9,753 nt of DNA from Sphingomonadales bacterium. Lineage in GTDB: Bacteria; Pseudomonadota; Alphaproteobacteria; Sphingomonadales; Sphingomonadaceae. The notes under the pieces were generated by a model. That model saw nothing but the letters and a program-made list of their open reading frames with translations, was not told where the DNA came from and did not search any database. Positions 1 to 7,142 of this stretch are shown here, one piece after another (position 1 is the first letter of the stretch; every line of letters starts with the position of its first letter). Made by a program: the position numbers and the translations under genes. The DNA lies in assembly GCA_024636595.1 (NCBI GenBank), contig JAGXGT010000003.1, positions 1-9,753 of the forward strand, in the 5' to 3' direction.

Positions 1-930
1 GATCTGGCGCGGTTCAATCCCAATATCATGCAGATCTCTAGCCCCGACCGGGTCGGGCATAAGATGGTGTCATGGGCCCGCCGCCAGAATATTCCGGTGC
101 TCGCTTCCGTGCACACCCGGTTTGAAACCTATCCACGCTACTATAATCTGGCTTTTCTGGAACCGGTCATCGAGGCGATATTGCGCCGCCTGTACCGTCG
201 CTGCGATGCATTGGTGGCGCCCTCGGAATCGATGGCCCAGGTGCTCCGCGACCAGCGGATGAACTATGACGTTGGCATCTGGTCGCGCGGCGTTGACCGC
301 GAGATATTCAATTCCGATCGCCGCGATCTCGACTGGCGCCAGTCCTTGGGTATCGTCGATGATATGCCCGTGATTGGGTTTCTCGGACGGCTGGTGATGG
401 AAAAGGGTCTCGATGTTTTTTCCGATACAATCGATGAGCTCAAACGGCGGAACGTTGCGCACAAGGTCTTGGTTATCGGTGAAGGGCCAGCGAAACAATG
501 GTTCGAAGACCGCATGCCCAATGCCATATTCGCCGGATTTCAGCAAGGTAGCGACCTCGGAAGAGCGGTTGCCAGCATGGATATGCTGTTCAACCCCTCG
601 ATTACCGAAACTTTTGGGAATGTAACGCTCGAAGCGATGGCTTGCGGACTGCCGGTGGTGGCGGCCAAGGCGACCGGCAGCCAGAGCCTGGTCAAGAATA
701 ACGAGTCCGGCAAGTTGATCACGCCCGGCGCAGTCCGTGGATTTGCGGACGCGCTGCAAGTCTATTGCGAAAATCTTGATTTGCGCAACACCCACGGCTC
801 GACTGGAGAAAAACGCGCTGAAGAATATAGCTGGGACCAAATCAACGATGCCGTCGCCCAAACCTACATGCGACTGGTTCGCCAGCGGCAGGCCGGTCAT
901 GGGCCAATCCAACAAGCTGCCGTCCGCTAG
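1..930 (+). CDS. Glycosyltransferase family 4 (GT-B fold), 5'-truncated by the window edge
   Basis: The enzyme transfers a sugar from a nucleotide donor to a lipid or glycan acceptor, probably at the cytoplasmic membrane face. The frame is open to base 1, so 309 residues are visible; an internal ATG at 28 is not the true start. Complete relatives have roughly 380-400 residues, so about 80 N-terminal residues are missing. Visible features are an HTRFETYPRYY segment followed by a VAPSESMAQVL stretch and W(S/P)RGVD, which recall the SqdX/MgtA-like mannosyl- or sulfoquinovosyl-transferase subgroup. The C-terminal Rossmann domain opens with GFLGRLVMEKGLD, and the donor-site E-x7-E motif is ETFGNVTLE (fragment residues 203-211, E codons at 607 and 631), followed by EAMACGLPVVA. 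The stop codon lies 2 nt before rarA, so the two are probably coupled. Family assignment is firm; donor and acceptor cannot be told from the sequence. Confidence 0.93.
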   Translation, partial: DLARFNPNIMQISSPDRVGHKMVSWARRQNIPVLASVHTRFETYPRYYNLAFLEPVIEAILRRLYRRCDALVAPSESMAQVLRDQRMNYDVGIWSRGVDREIFNSDRRDLDWRQSLGIVDDMPVIGFLGRLVMEKGLDVFSDTIDELKRRNVAHKVLVIGEGPAKQWFEDRMPNAIFAGFQQGSDLGRAVASMDMLFNPSITETFGNVTLEAMACGLPVVAAKATGSQSLVKNNESGKLITPGAVRGFADALQVYCENLDLRNTHGSTGEKRAEEYSWDQINDAVAQTYMRLVRQRQAGHGPIQQAAVR

Positions 931-932
931 CC

Positions 933-2252
933 ATGCAAGGTCTGTTTGACGACGACAATGATCAGCGTGGCGAGGCCGGTGGCAGGCCCGATGCTCCGTT
1001 AGCGGATCGCCTGCGACCTCAACAGCCAGCAGATATTGTCGGCCAGGACCATCTGGTCGGAACCGACGGCACGATCGGCAGAATGATAGCTGCGGGAAAG
1101 CTTTCCTCGATGATCTTCTGGGGTCCGCCAGGGACCGGAAAGACTAGTCTAGCGCGGTTGCTGGCGGACCAGACGGATTTGCATTTCAAAGCGATATCTG
1201 CAGTGTTTTCCGGCGTTGCCGAGTTGAAGAAGGTTTTTGCCGAAGCGGAGATGCGGTTTCAGTCCGGTAAGGCTACCTTGTTATTTGTCGATGAGATTCA
1301 CCGTTTCAATCGGTCTCAGCAGGACAGCTTTCTACCCTATGTAGAGCGGGGAACCGTGGTGCTGGTGGGCGCCACGACCGAAAATCCGTCCTTCGAACTG
1401 AATGCGGCTCTGCTTAGCCGGACGCAGGTGTTGATCCTCAATCGACTGGATGCGGCCTCACTGAGCCAGCTTCTGAAAAGAGCCGAGAAGCTCGAAGGAA
1501 AAACCCTCCCGCTCACCGACAGCGCCAGAGAGGCCCTGATCGCCAGCGCGGATGGCGATGGGAGGTTTCTGCTCAATCAGGCGGAAACTTTGTTCTCGTT
1601 AGATATTGAGGATCCGCTGGACCCGCCCCAGCTGGCGAAAACCCTGCATCGCAGAATGCCGGTCTACGACAAGGACCGCGAGGGCCATTATAATCTTATT
1701 TCAGCCCTGCACAAAGCCCTGCGCGGTTCGGACCCGCAGGCTTCTCTCTATTATCTTGCCCGCATGCTGGTGGCCGGAGAAGAGCCGATGTATGTGCTGC
1801 GCCGGATCGTTCGGTTCGCCAGCGAGGATATCGGTCTTGCCGATCCGCAGGCGCTGGTGCAGGCGCTGGCAGCCAAGGATGCATATAATTTTCTCGGAAG
1901 CCCCGAAGGCGAACTGGCGATCGTCCAAGCCTGCCTCTATTGTGCGACGGCTCCAAAATCCAACGCGGTATATAAGGCGCAGAAACAGGCCTGGAAATCC
2001 GCCAGACAAACCGGCTCACTTATGCCCCCAGAAAATATCTTGAACGCGCCAACAAAGCTGATGAAGGATATCGGCTACGGTGCCGGCTATAGCTATGACC
2101 ATGAAACAGATGATGGTTTTTCCGGGGACAATTACTGGCCCGACGACATGGCACCGGAAATTTTTTATCAGCCGGTCGATCGGGGTTTTGAACATAAGAT
2201 CCGGGAACGGCTGGATTATTGGGAGAGTTTGCGTGATAAAAAAACTGGTTAG
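933..2252 (+). CDS. rarA: Replication-associated recombination protein A (RarA/MgsA), AAA+ ATPase
   Basis: RarA is a clamp-loader-like AAA+ ATPase that acts at stalled replication forks and single-strand gaps, interacting with SSB in the cytoplasm. The 439-residue length matches the family. An N-terminal stretch beginning MQGLFDDD leads to LADRLRPQQPADIVGQDHL, the family's entry motif. Walker A is GPPGTGKT (residues 64-71), Walker B is LLFVDEIH (116-123), sensor 1 is GATTEN (146-151), and the SR of ALLSR (162-163) sits where the arginine finger is expected. The C-terminal half carries the conserved YHLISALHKA-type (here HYNLISALHKALRGSD) and LYYLARML tetramerisation and lid segments. The start at 933 has no visible Shine-Dalgarno; it lies 2 nt after the glycosyltransferase stop, which suggests translational coupling. 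The 3' end overlaps the next gene by 20 nt. No residue appears missing. Confidence 0.97.
   Translation: MQGLFDDDNDQRGEAGGRPDAPLADRLRPQQPADIVGQDHLVGTDGTIGRMIAAGKLSSMIFWGPPGTGKTSLARLLADQTDLHFKAISAVFSGVAELKKVFAEAEMRFQSGKATLLFVDEIHRFNRSQQDSFLPYVERGTVVLVGATTENPSFELNAALLSRTQVLILNRLDAASLSQLLKRAEKLEGKTLPLTDSAREALIASADGDGRFLLNQAETLFSLDIEDPLDPPQLAKTLHRRMPVYDKDREGHYNLISALHKALRGSDPQASLYYLARMLVAGEEPMYVLRRIVRFASEDIGLADPQALVQALAAKDAYNFLGSPEGELAIVQACLYCATAPKSNAVYKAQKQAWKSARQTGSLMPPENILNAPTKLMKDIGYGAGYSYDHETDDGFSGDNYWPDDMAPEIFYQPVDRGFEHKIRERLDYWESLRDKKTG
2222..2225 (+). promoter_or_regulatory. Shine-Dalgarno GGAG for the GTG start at 2233
   Basis: GGAG, within GGGAGAG at 2221-2227, lies 7 nt before the GTG at 2233, inside the last codons of rarA. 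It supports choosing the GTG over the ATG 153 nt further upstream, which would add 51 residues lacking any signal-peptide character. Confidence 0.65.
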
Positions 2253-3630
2253 CATTTGTATCATCGGCACGTTCTTTTCTGGCAGCGCATTTGCTCAGGA
2301 ACAGGAAACCGAGCGCTATGACCGCGCCCTCGCGGCGGGCTATAAAGCGCAATTTATCTGTTCTGGCCTGTGGAATGGCGGAAAATCGCTAGCGGATATC
2401 AAGGCAGACGAGTTGACCGGTATCTACGAAAGAATTGCCGACATTGTTCCGACGCTGACGGAAGAAGTGGATGCGACCCATCGCCAGGTGCGCGTGCGAT
2501 TTGCCGAAGATGCGCCACCGCGCATGGCCATCTGGAATCGCAAAACGGGCTGTACCGGAATGCCGATTGGTTTCATCGGCCCAGCAAACGATGAAGCGGC
2601 AGTGCCGAGAGAGTTTTTTGACGAGAAGATTTGGCCGATGGGCGATGAGGATGCGGTAGCGCCAGTGTCGTTCCAATCAACCGCCTTTGAGACTGTTGCC
2701 GGACACGCATTTGATCCAGAATATTATGGTGGCAAAACCAGCGCCGTATTGGTTCTACAAAATGGCAAAATTCAAACCGAAAAATATAAACTGGGCCATG
2801 ACCTTCACACCGCACAGCGGACCTGGTCGGTCGCCAAATCCATCGCTGGCACCTTGGTTGGCCATTCAGTCCAGCAGCAAATGGTCGACATCAACGCCCC
2901 GGCACAGATAGCGCAGTGGCAAACACCCGGAGACCCTAGAGCAGCGCTCACCATCGACAATTTGATGCGCATGACCAGCGGCCTGGTCAGCGACACCGCG
3001 GGCAATCGCACCGACCCTGTCTATATGGGCGGTGCCAGCGTGACGGAGCGGGCGACAAGCTGGCCTCTGCTGTACAAGCCGGAGACGCGCTTTCGCTATG
3101 CCAATAATGATATCCTGCTCGCGGTGCTTGCGACGCAAGCCCAACATCGAGACCGGAAGATCAAACTCGGGAACTATATGCCCGCCGAACATGATTTTGA
3201 TCCGTTTGCCTTCTTTCAGAAGCTCGGTATGACCCGCACCTATGCGGAGACTGACTGGCAGGATCATTATATCCTCTCCAGCCAGGTTTGGACAACAGCG
3301 CGCGATCTCGGGCGCATGGGAATGCTCTATCTTAACAACGGAATGTGGAATGGAGAGCGGCTACTGCCAGATAACTGGCGGAAATATGTCAGCACGCCCT
3401 CCGGACCACAGTCCGAAAGTGGCAAATTTGGCTATGGCGCTACCTTTTGGCTGATGAATCAGTCCGAGGGAATACCGAAAGACACATTCGCAGGCTTTGG
3501 CAATCGCGGCCAATATCTGGTGATCATTCCTTCGCTCGATCTGGTGATCGTCCGGCGCGGCTATGACAGCGCTGAAAATCGTTTTGATATCGAAGCCTTC
3601 ACGAAAGAAATTGTGGCGGCGATTGATTGA
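2233..3630 (+). CDS. Exported serine hydrolase, beta-lactamase (class C / 6-aminohexanoate-dimer hydrolase-like) family
   Basis: This is probably a periplasmic or secreted SxxK hydrolase acting on an amide or ester; the substrate is unknown. From the GTG at 2233 it has 465 residues and opens with a short basic N-terminus (IKK), a hydrophobic core and an AFA-Q cleavage site near residues 19-22, a typical Sec/SPI signal peptide. Catalytic motifs are SVAK (Ser199, Lys202), YAN (Tyr289, Asn291) and a GNRGQ segment at 423-427 in place of the KTG/HxG box; the spacing and flanks (TWSVAKS, GQYLVIIPSLDLVIV) resemble NylB/EstB-type enzymes. About 175 residues precede the nucleophile after the signal peptide, more than in class C beta-lactamases; this part carries Cys43 and Cys107 in GYKAQFICSG and RKTGCTGMP, a possible disulfide. 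The gene overlaps the rarA end by 20 nt and its stop overlaps the next start. A longer frame from an ATG at 2080 exists but lies within rarA and hides the signal peptide. Confidence 0.9.
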   Translation: MIKKLVSICIIGTFFSGSAFAQEQETERYDRALAAGYKAQFICSGLWNGGKSLADIKADELTGIYERIADIVPTLTEEVDATHRQVRVRFAEDAPPRMAIWNRKTGCTGMPIGFIGPANDEAAVPREFFDEKIWPMGDEDAVAPVSFQSTAFETVAGHAFDPEYYGGKTSAVLVLQNGKIQTEKYKLGHDLHTAQRTWSVAKSIAGTLVGHSVQQQMVDINAPAQIAQWQTPGDPRAALTIDNLMRMTSGLVSDTAGNRTDPVYMGGASVTERATSWPLLYKPETRFRYANNDILLAVLATQAQHRDRKIKLGNYMPAEHDFDPFAFFQKLGMTRTYAETDWQDHYILSSQVWTTARDLGRMGMLYLNNGMWNGERLLPDNWRKYVSTPSGPQSESGKFGYGATFWLMNQSEGIPKDTFAGFGNRGQYLVIIPSLDLVIVRRGYDSAENRFDIEAFTKEIVAAID

Positions 3631-4628
3631 TGAAGACCAGTTATCTGGCAGCCACCTGCACCGCCCTCACCGGCCCCTCATCGATCCGGATTGTCGAACA
3701 GCAGGCGCAGCCATTACAAAGCGACGAAGTGCGTATTCAGGTCCATGCGGCGGGCCTCAATTTTCCTGACCTGCTGATGACGCAGGGCAAGTATCAGTTT
3801 CGTCCGGAACCACCGTTTGTGCCTGGCCTAGAAGCGGCCGGAGAAGTGATCGAAGTCGGATCCGATGTGCGCTGCGTAAGAGCTGGAGATCGGGTCATGG
3901 CAGGCGGAAAGGGCGGCGCACTCGCGGAACAATGGGTCGTCCGCGAGGCAGCCATTTCTCCCCTGCCCCCGGCCCTCTCCTTCTCCGAAGGCGCCTGTTG
4001 GCAAACGGCCGCCTCCACCGCCTGGCACGCTTTGGTTGAACGCGGACATTTGCAGCCTGGAGAGAGCGTTCTCGTTCTCGGCGCGAGCGGCGGTGTCGGC
4101 ATGGCCGCCGTCAAGATGGCAAAGCATCTCGGCGCGACGGTTATCGGTACTGGTTCCAATGCGGAAAAACGGCACGCGATCAATCAAGCAGGTGCCGATC
4201 ATGTACTGGATTCTGCTGACGAAGAATTCGCGTCCCGAGTTAAGGTCTTCACGGAGGGAAAAGGCGTAGATGTCATTTTCGATCCGGTTGGCGGCGAACT
4301 TGCGCTAGCGGCGACGCGCGCGATAGCTTGGAATGGCAGATATCTCATTGTCGGTTTTGCAAGCGGCCAAATCCCCTCCTTTCCAGCCAACCACGCGCTG
4401 ATCAAAACCTACAGTCTTATCGGCGTCCGCGCAGGCGAAAGTCCACGCCGTGATCCCGAACTCGCGAAGCGACAGAGTGCAGCGCTCGGAGAACTGGCAG
4501 CACAGGGTGTCATGATGCCGCATATTTCTCACCGCTTCCCCCTTACAGATGCGGAGCAGGCGCTGGCTGTGCTTGAAAGGCGGGAGGCTATTGGCCGGGT
4601 GGTGGTGGAATTTGTCACAAGGCCCTGA
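3630..4628 (+). CDS. NADPH:quinone oxidoreductase-type medium-chain dehydrogenase (zinc-free MDR family)
   Basis: A cytosolic oxidoreductase expected to use NADPH to reduce a quinone or an enone/enoyl substrate. The 332-residue length is usual for the QOR branch. The N-terminal GroES-like domain carries GLNFPDLLMTQGKYQF and VPGLEAAGEV (residues about 42-75) with no zinc-ligand set. The Rossmann domain has GASGGVG (151-157) after LQPGESVLVL, and the C-terminus ends with a GRVVVEF strand, as is usual for the family. The ATG at 3630 shares its A with the preceding TGA (the TGATG arrangement), pointing to reinitiation; an in-frame TTG one codon earlier (3627) is possible but less likely. No Shine-Dalgarno stands out. 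Family is confident; physiological substrate is unknown, and a functional link to the serine hydrolase is only suggested by coupling. Confidence 0.93.
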   Translation: MKTSYLAATCTALTGPSSIRIVEQQAQPLQSDEVRIQVHAAGLNFPDLLMTQGKYQFRPEPPFVPGLEAAGEVIEVGSDVRCVRAGDRVMAGGKGGALAEQWVVREAAISPLPPALSFSEGACWQTAASTAWHALVERGHLQPGESVLVLGASGGVGMAAVKMAKHLGATVIGTGSNAEKRHAINQAGADHVLDSADEEFASRVKVFTEGKGVDVIFDPVGGELALAATRAIAWNGRYLIVGFASGQIPSFPANHALIKTYSLIGVRAGESPRRDPELAKRQSAALGELAAQGVMMPHISHRFPLTDAEQALAVLERREAIGRVVVEFVTRP

Positions 4629-4744
4629 TCTTTAGTAATTTTTATCTGCGGTCTTCGTATAAAAAATATTGATTCCTGTCCATTTCACGGCAGACGTGCT
4701 AAGAAAGTTTCAGACTAAACAATTAGTGAAATAGGGGAAGCAAT
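4629..4744 (+). promoter_or_regulatory. AT-rich intergenic leader with Shine-Dalgarno AGGGGA (4733-4738)
   Basis: This 116-nt gap is more AT-rich than its surroundings and is the only sizeable space upstream of the membrane-protein gene, so a promoter probably lies here. I could not identify a -35/-10 pair with acceptable spacing, and no terminator-like hairpin follows the upstream operon. AGGGGA at 4733-4738, 6 nt before the ATG at 4745, sets that start over the second in-frame ATG at 4754. Confidence 0.5.
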
Positions 4745-5992
4745 ATGGATGGGATGCGAATAGGCAATTATGCTCTGGATACGGAGCTTATGATGGCATG
4801 GGGAGAGAAGCTAGGCTTGGCTTTGATCATTCTCATAGGCACATGGGTCGTGGCGAGGGCCGCAAAATGGACCTTTGCCAAGCTTGTCGATAATGTGAAG
4901 TTTCTCCAACGTGACACCTCTTCCGGCGCTTCCGTCGGAGAGTCTCTCGGCAAGATTGTATCTTTGCTGATCTGGCTGTTCGGTCTTCTCATCATCCTGC
5001 GTGTTCTTGGACTGGGCGGCGTAGACGCGCCTATCCAGACCTTGCTGAACTCGATCATGGGCTTTGTTCCCAATCTGCTTGGTGCAGCCATCATATTCTT
5101 CATCGGAATAGTCGTGGCACGGATCGTCAGAGACCTTGTCGTAACAGCTTTGCAGACCGTCGATTTTGACAAATGGGCCAATCGCGGCGGCATTGATGCG
5201 GTTACCGGCAATTCGACGATCAGCAAGACAATCGGCACGATCATCTATGTTCTGATCATCATCCCGGTCGCGATACTGGCGCTGGAAGCGTTGAATCTGG
5301 AATCGGTTTCTGGACCAGCCAGCGATATGCTCCGCATGATCCTTGAAGCCATTCCGAACATCATTGGCGCTGCTATCATCCTGGGTATCGGCTATCTGAT
5401 CAGCAAGTTCGTGGTTCAGATCATCACGGAAATTCTGCCTGGCCTCGGTGTCGATCAGTCCATGGCTGCGCTAGATATTCTGCCAGCAAGAACCACGCTG
5501 ACTTCCGTGGTTGCAAGAATTGCCCAGGTTGCAATCATGCTGTTCTTTGCCATCGCGGCAATGCGACTGCTTGGTTTTGCAGAACTGACGTCAATCCTTG
5601 ATCAGGTTCTCGAACTTGGCGGACGGGTCATATTCGGCGCAATCGTGATTGCTGTCGGCTTCTTAATTGCCAATATGCTCTCACGGATCATCGGCGGGGC
5701 CGCTGAAGGCAGCATGGCGTCAACCATAGTGCGCTATGCGACGATCATCCTGTTCACCTTCATGGGTCTGCAGTTCATGGGCGTCGGCCAAGAAATCGTG
5801 CAGACGGCATTCACGGCACTGGTCATCGGTGGTGCAGCAGCCGCTGCACTGGCCTTTGGTTGGGGCGGCCGTCATGTCGCTGGCAAGGTGCTGGAAGAAC
5901 TGCACGCCAATCCGCCGAAGCCAAAAGCACCCGTGGCTCGCAAACCTGCTACTGCCAAACCAGCGGCGCGGAAACCATCGGCCAAAAAATAG
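4745..5992 (+). CDS. Polytopic membrane protein with repeated MscS-type conserved TM helix (mechanosensitive-channel-like)
   Basis: A 415-residue inner-membrane protein, likely related to proteins annotated as mechanosensitive ion channel family, although conductance is not shown by sequence. About eight hydrophobic segments are visible. Four copies of a related glycine-rich helix occur near residues 23-45 (LGLALIILIGTWVVARAAKW), 107-131 (PNLLGAAIIFFIGIVVARIV), 203-229 (PNIIGAAIILGIGYLISKFV) and 293-315 (IFGAIVIAVGFLIANMLSRI), at about 90-residue intervals and alternating with less conserved helices; this matches the TM_helix repeat (PF05552). The last segment runs into FGWGGRHVAGKVLEEL, which resembles the start of the MscS pore-to-cytoplasm junction, but the MscS beta domain that should follow is absent. 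Instead there is a soluble tail of about 25 residues rich in Lys, Pro and Ala. It is followed by a terminator and appears monocistronic. Confidence 0.88.
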   Translation: MDGMRIGNYALDTELMMAWGEKLGLALIILIGTWVVARAAKWTFAKLVDNVKFLQRDTSSGASVGESLGKIVSLLIWLFGLLIILRVLGLGGVDAPIQTLLNSIMGFVPNLLGAAIIFFIGIVVARIVRDLVVTALQTVDFDKWANRGGIDAVTGNSTISKTIGTIIYVLIIIPVAILALEALNLESVSGPASDMLRMILEAIPNIIGAAIILGIGYLISKFVVQIITEILPGLGVDQSMAALDILPARTTLTSVVARIAQVAIMLFFAIAAMRLLGFAELTSILDQVLELGGRVIFGAIVIAVGFLIANMLSRIIGGAAEGSMASTIVRYATIILFTFMGLQFMGVGQEIVQTAFTALVIGGAAAAALAFGWGGRHVAGKVLEELHANPPKPKAPVARKPATAKPAARKPSAKK

Positions 5993-6011
5993 GCGTTGAG
6001 CTTTGAACAAA

Positions 6012-6047
6012 AAAAGGGCGGGTCTACTGGACCTGCCCTTTTCTTTT
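6012..6047 (+). terminator. Rho-independent terminator after the membrane-protein gene
   Basis: GGGCGGGTC (6016-6024) pairs with GGACCTGCC plus C (6030-6038) as a 9-bp stem with one G-U pair and a 5-nt loop. It is flanked by an A-run before and TTTTCTTTT after, so it should act on plus-strand transcripts 19 nt past the stop at 5992. The A-run could also let it work weakly on the other strand. Confidence 0.9.
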
Positions 6048-6074
6048 GCCGGTTGATTCAGCTAGACCCTTTCG

Positions 6075-6947
6075 GTGCGAAGATTTTCCCATTTTGCGTG
6101 TGTTGACTGGTCGGGTGCCAAGACCGAGCGTCCGGGCGGTATCGCGGTAGCGATCATCGGGCCTGAAAAACCTCCTGCCCTGTTATCACCGGATCCGCGC
6201 TGGTCGCGAGCCGATGTTCTGACATGGCTCCAGCACTCGGCGGAGGACAAACGCGACCTTTTGATTGGCCTTGACCTATCGATGGCGCTCCCGTTTCTGG
6301 ACAAGGGCGCTTATTTTCCTGAATGGCAGGAAAGCCCCGATAATGCGAAATCGCTATGGCGCAAAGTGGACGCGATGTGCAGCAACGATCCTCATCTCAA
6401 CGCCACCAGCCTTCTGATTCATGCGCAAGCGAGCCGCCACTTTCGCCATGGTCGGGGCCAAGTCGGCGATCTATTCACTGGCGGCATTGGCCGATTGCGC
6501 GAAGTCGAACGCTATCAACGGGTGACTGGACAGGCCAATAGCGCCAGCTGTTTCAATTTGGTCGGTGCGGCGCAAGTCGGGAAATCCAGCCTGACAGGGA
6601 TGCGGATGCTGCATCAGCTTAGTGGCGCGATACCGGTCTGGCCATTCGATCCCGTTCCCGAACGTGGCCCGGTCCTTATTGAAATCTACACAACCGTCGC
6701 GGCGTTGGCGGCTGGGCTCCCGAAGGGACGCAGCAAAGTCCGGGATCGCGAAGGCCTAAAGCAGGCCCTGAGCCGGCTGAACACCCCAACGCCCGCGAGG
6801 CTGGCGCGCTATGACGACCACAGCACCGACGCGTTGATCACCGCAGCTTGGATGAAGCAGGCGGCAGCCAATACCAGCCTCTGGAACCCACCCGCGATGA
6901 CCGAGGAGATCGCACAAAAAGAGGGCTGGACCTTTGGCGTGGTTTGA
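6075..6947 (+). CDS. DUF429-like protein with predicted RNase H fold
   Basis: A 290-residue soluble protein of unknown function. The pattern fits predicted RNase H-fold nucleases of the DUF429/COG2410 type: an N-terminal beta strand ending in VDWSGA (Asp11), a second acidic strand IGLDLSMALP (Asp67), an EIYTTVAALAAG segment (Glu203) that corresponds to the family's E(V/I)YP..A..G region, and a C-terminal DDHSTDALITAAW helix (Asp247, Asp248, Asp252). These acidic residues could bind metal. There is no signal peptide or membrane segment. The GTG at 6075 is the first start after an in-frame TAG at 6063, and no alternative start lies nearby before the VDWSGA strand. No Shine-Dalgarno is visible, and the gene begins only 27 nt after a strong terminator, so its promoter must be very compact or overlap the terminator. 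The stop lies 30 nt before tRNA-Thr. Family placement is by motif only. Confidence 0.75.
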   Translation: MRRFSHFACVDWSGAKTERPGGIAVAIIGPEKPPALLSPDPRWSRADVLTWLQHSAEDKRDLLIGLDLSMALPFLDKGAYFPEWQESPDNAKSLWRKVDAMCSNDPHLNATSLLIHAQASRHFRHGRGQVGDLFTGGIGRLREVERYQRVTGQANSASCFNLVGAAQVGKSSLTGMRMLHQLSGAIPVWPFDPVPERGPVLIEIYTTVAALAAGLPKGRSKVRDREGLKQALSRLNTPTPARLARYDDHSTDALITAAWMKQAAANTSLWNPPAMTEEIAQKEGWTFGVV

Positions 6948-6977
6948 CGCTAATAGCGCGCAGCAAATCCAGTGTAT

Positions 6978-7053
6978 GCCGAATTAGCTCAGCTGGTAGA
7001 GCAACCGCCTTGTAAGCGGTAGGTCATCCGTTCGAGTCGGATATTCGGCACCA
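6978..7053 (+). tRNA. trnT: tRNA-Thr (anticodon UGU), CCA encoded
   Basis: A complete 76-nt cloverleaf. Acceptor arms are GCCGAAT (6978-6984) and ATTCGGC (7043-7049), with discriminator A7050 and a genomically encoded CCA. The D stem is GCTC/GAGC, the anticodon stem ACCGC/GCGGT (7004-7008, 7016-7020) with loop CTTGTAA and anticodon TGT at 7011-7013. The T stem is ATCCG/CGGAT with loop TTCGAGT. All stems pair without mismatch. The molecule should read ACA and, depending on wobble modification, other ACN threonine codons. Confidence 0.98.
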
Positions 7054-7098
7054 TTTTTGCGGATAAAAGTCGATCCGGGGGAGCGACGACCGCAAAAA
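7054..7098. repeat. 9-bp perfect inverted repeat directly abutting the tRNA 3' end
   Basis: TTTTTGCGG (7054-7062) begins at the base after the tRNA CCA, and its exact reverse complement CCGCAAAAA lies at 7090-7098, with a 27-nt spacer. It could fold in the tRNA 3' trailer and affect processing, or be the edge of an inserted or deleted element. It does not have terminator geometry, because no T-run follows the second arm. Confidence 0.6.
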
Positions 7099-7104
7099 TC
7101 CCGC

Positions 7105-7126
7105 AGCCCGAGCAAGGGCTTCTTTC
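7105..7126 (+). terminator. Weak candidate terminator for the tRNA-Thr transcript
   Basis: AGCCC (7105-7109) pairs with GGGCT (7116-7120) around a 6-nt loop and is followed by TCTTTC. The stem is only 5 bp and the T-run is interrupted, so it is at best a weak rho-independent terminator; its place about 50 nt after the tRNA is suitable. Confidence 0.35.
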
Positions 7127-7142
7127 GACCATCTTGATATTT

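Noticed and set aside
70..915. 281-codon minus-strand frame opposite the glycosyltransferase
   Set aside because: The plus-strand frame carries clear GT4 motifs; the antisense product has no recognisable family pattern.
1606..2043. 145-codon plus-strand frame inside rarA
   Set aside because: Arg/Trp/Cys-rich translation typical of an out-of-frame reading of a moderately GC-rich gene.
2080..2232. ATG at 2080 as the start of the serine hydrolase
   Set aside because: It lies inside rarA in another frame, and the added 51 residues have no domain character and would bury a clear signal peptide that starts at the GTG at 2233.
4669..4705. TTGATT ... TGCTAAGAA as a promoter for the membrane-protein gene
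   Set aside because: The spacer is about 25 nt and the -10 match is weak; no other pair in the gap was convincing.
6927..6977. Promoter for tRNA-Thr (TTGACG at 6944-6949 with a -10 near 6966)
   Set aside because: TTGACG is a good -35, but the hexamers at 16-17 nt spacing (AATCCA, ATCCAG) are poor and would put transcription start on the first tRNA base.
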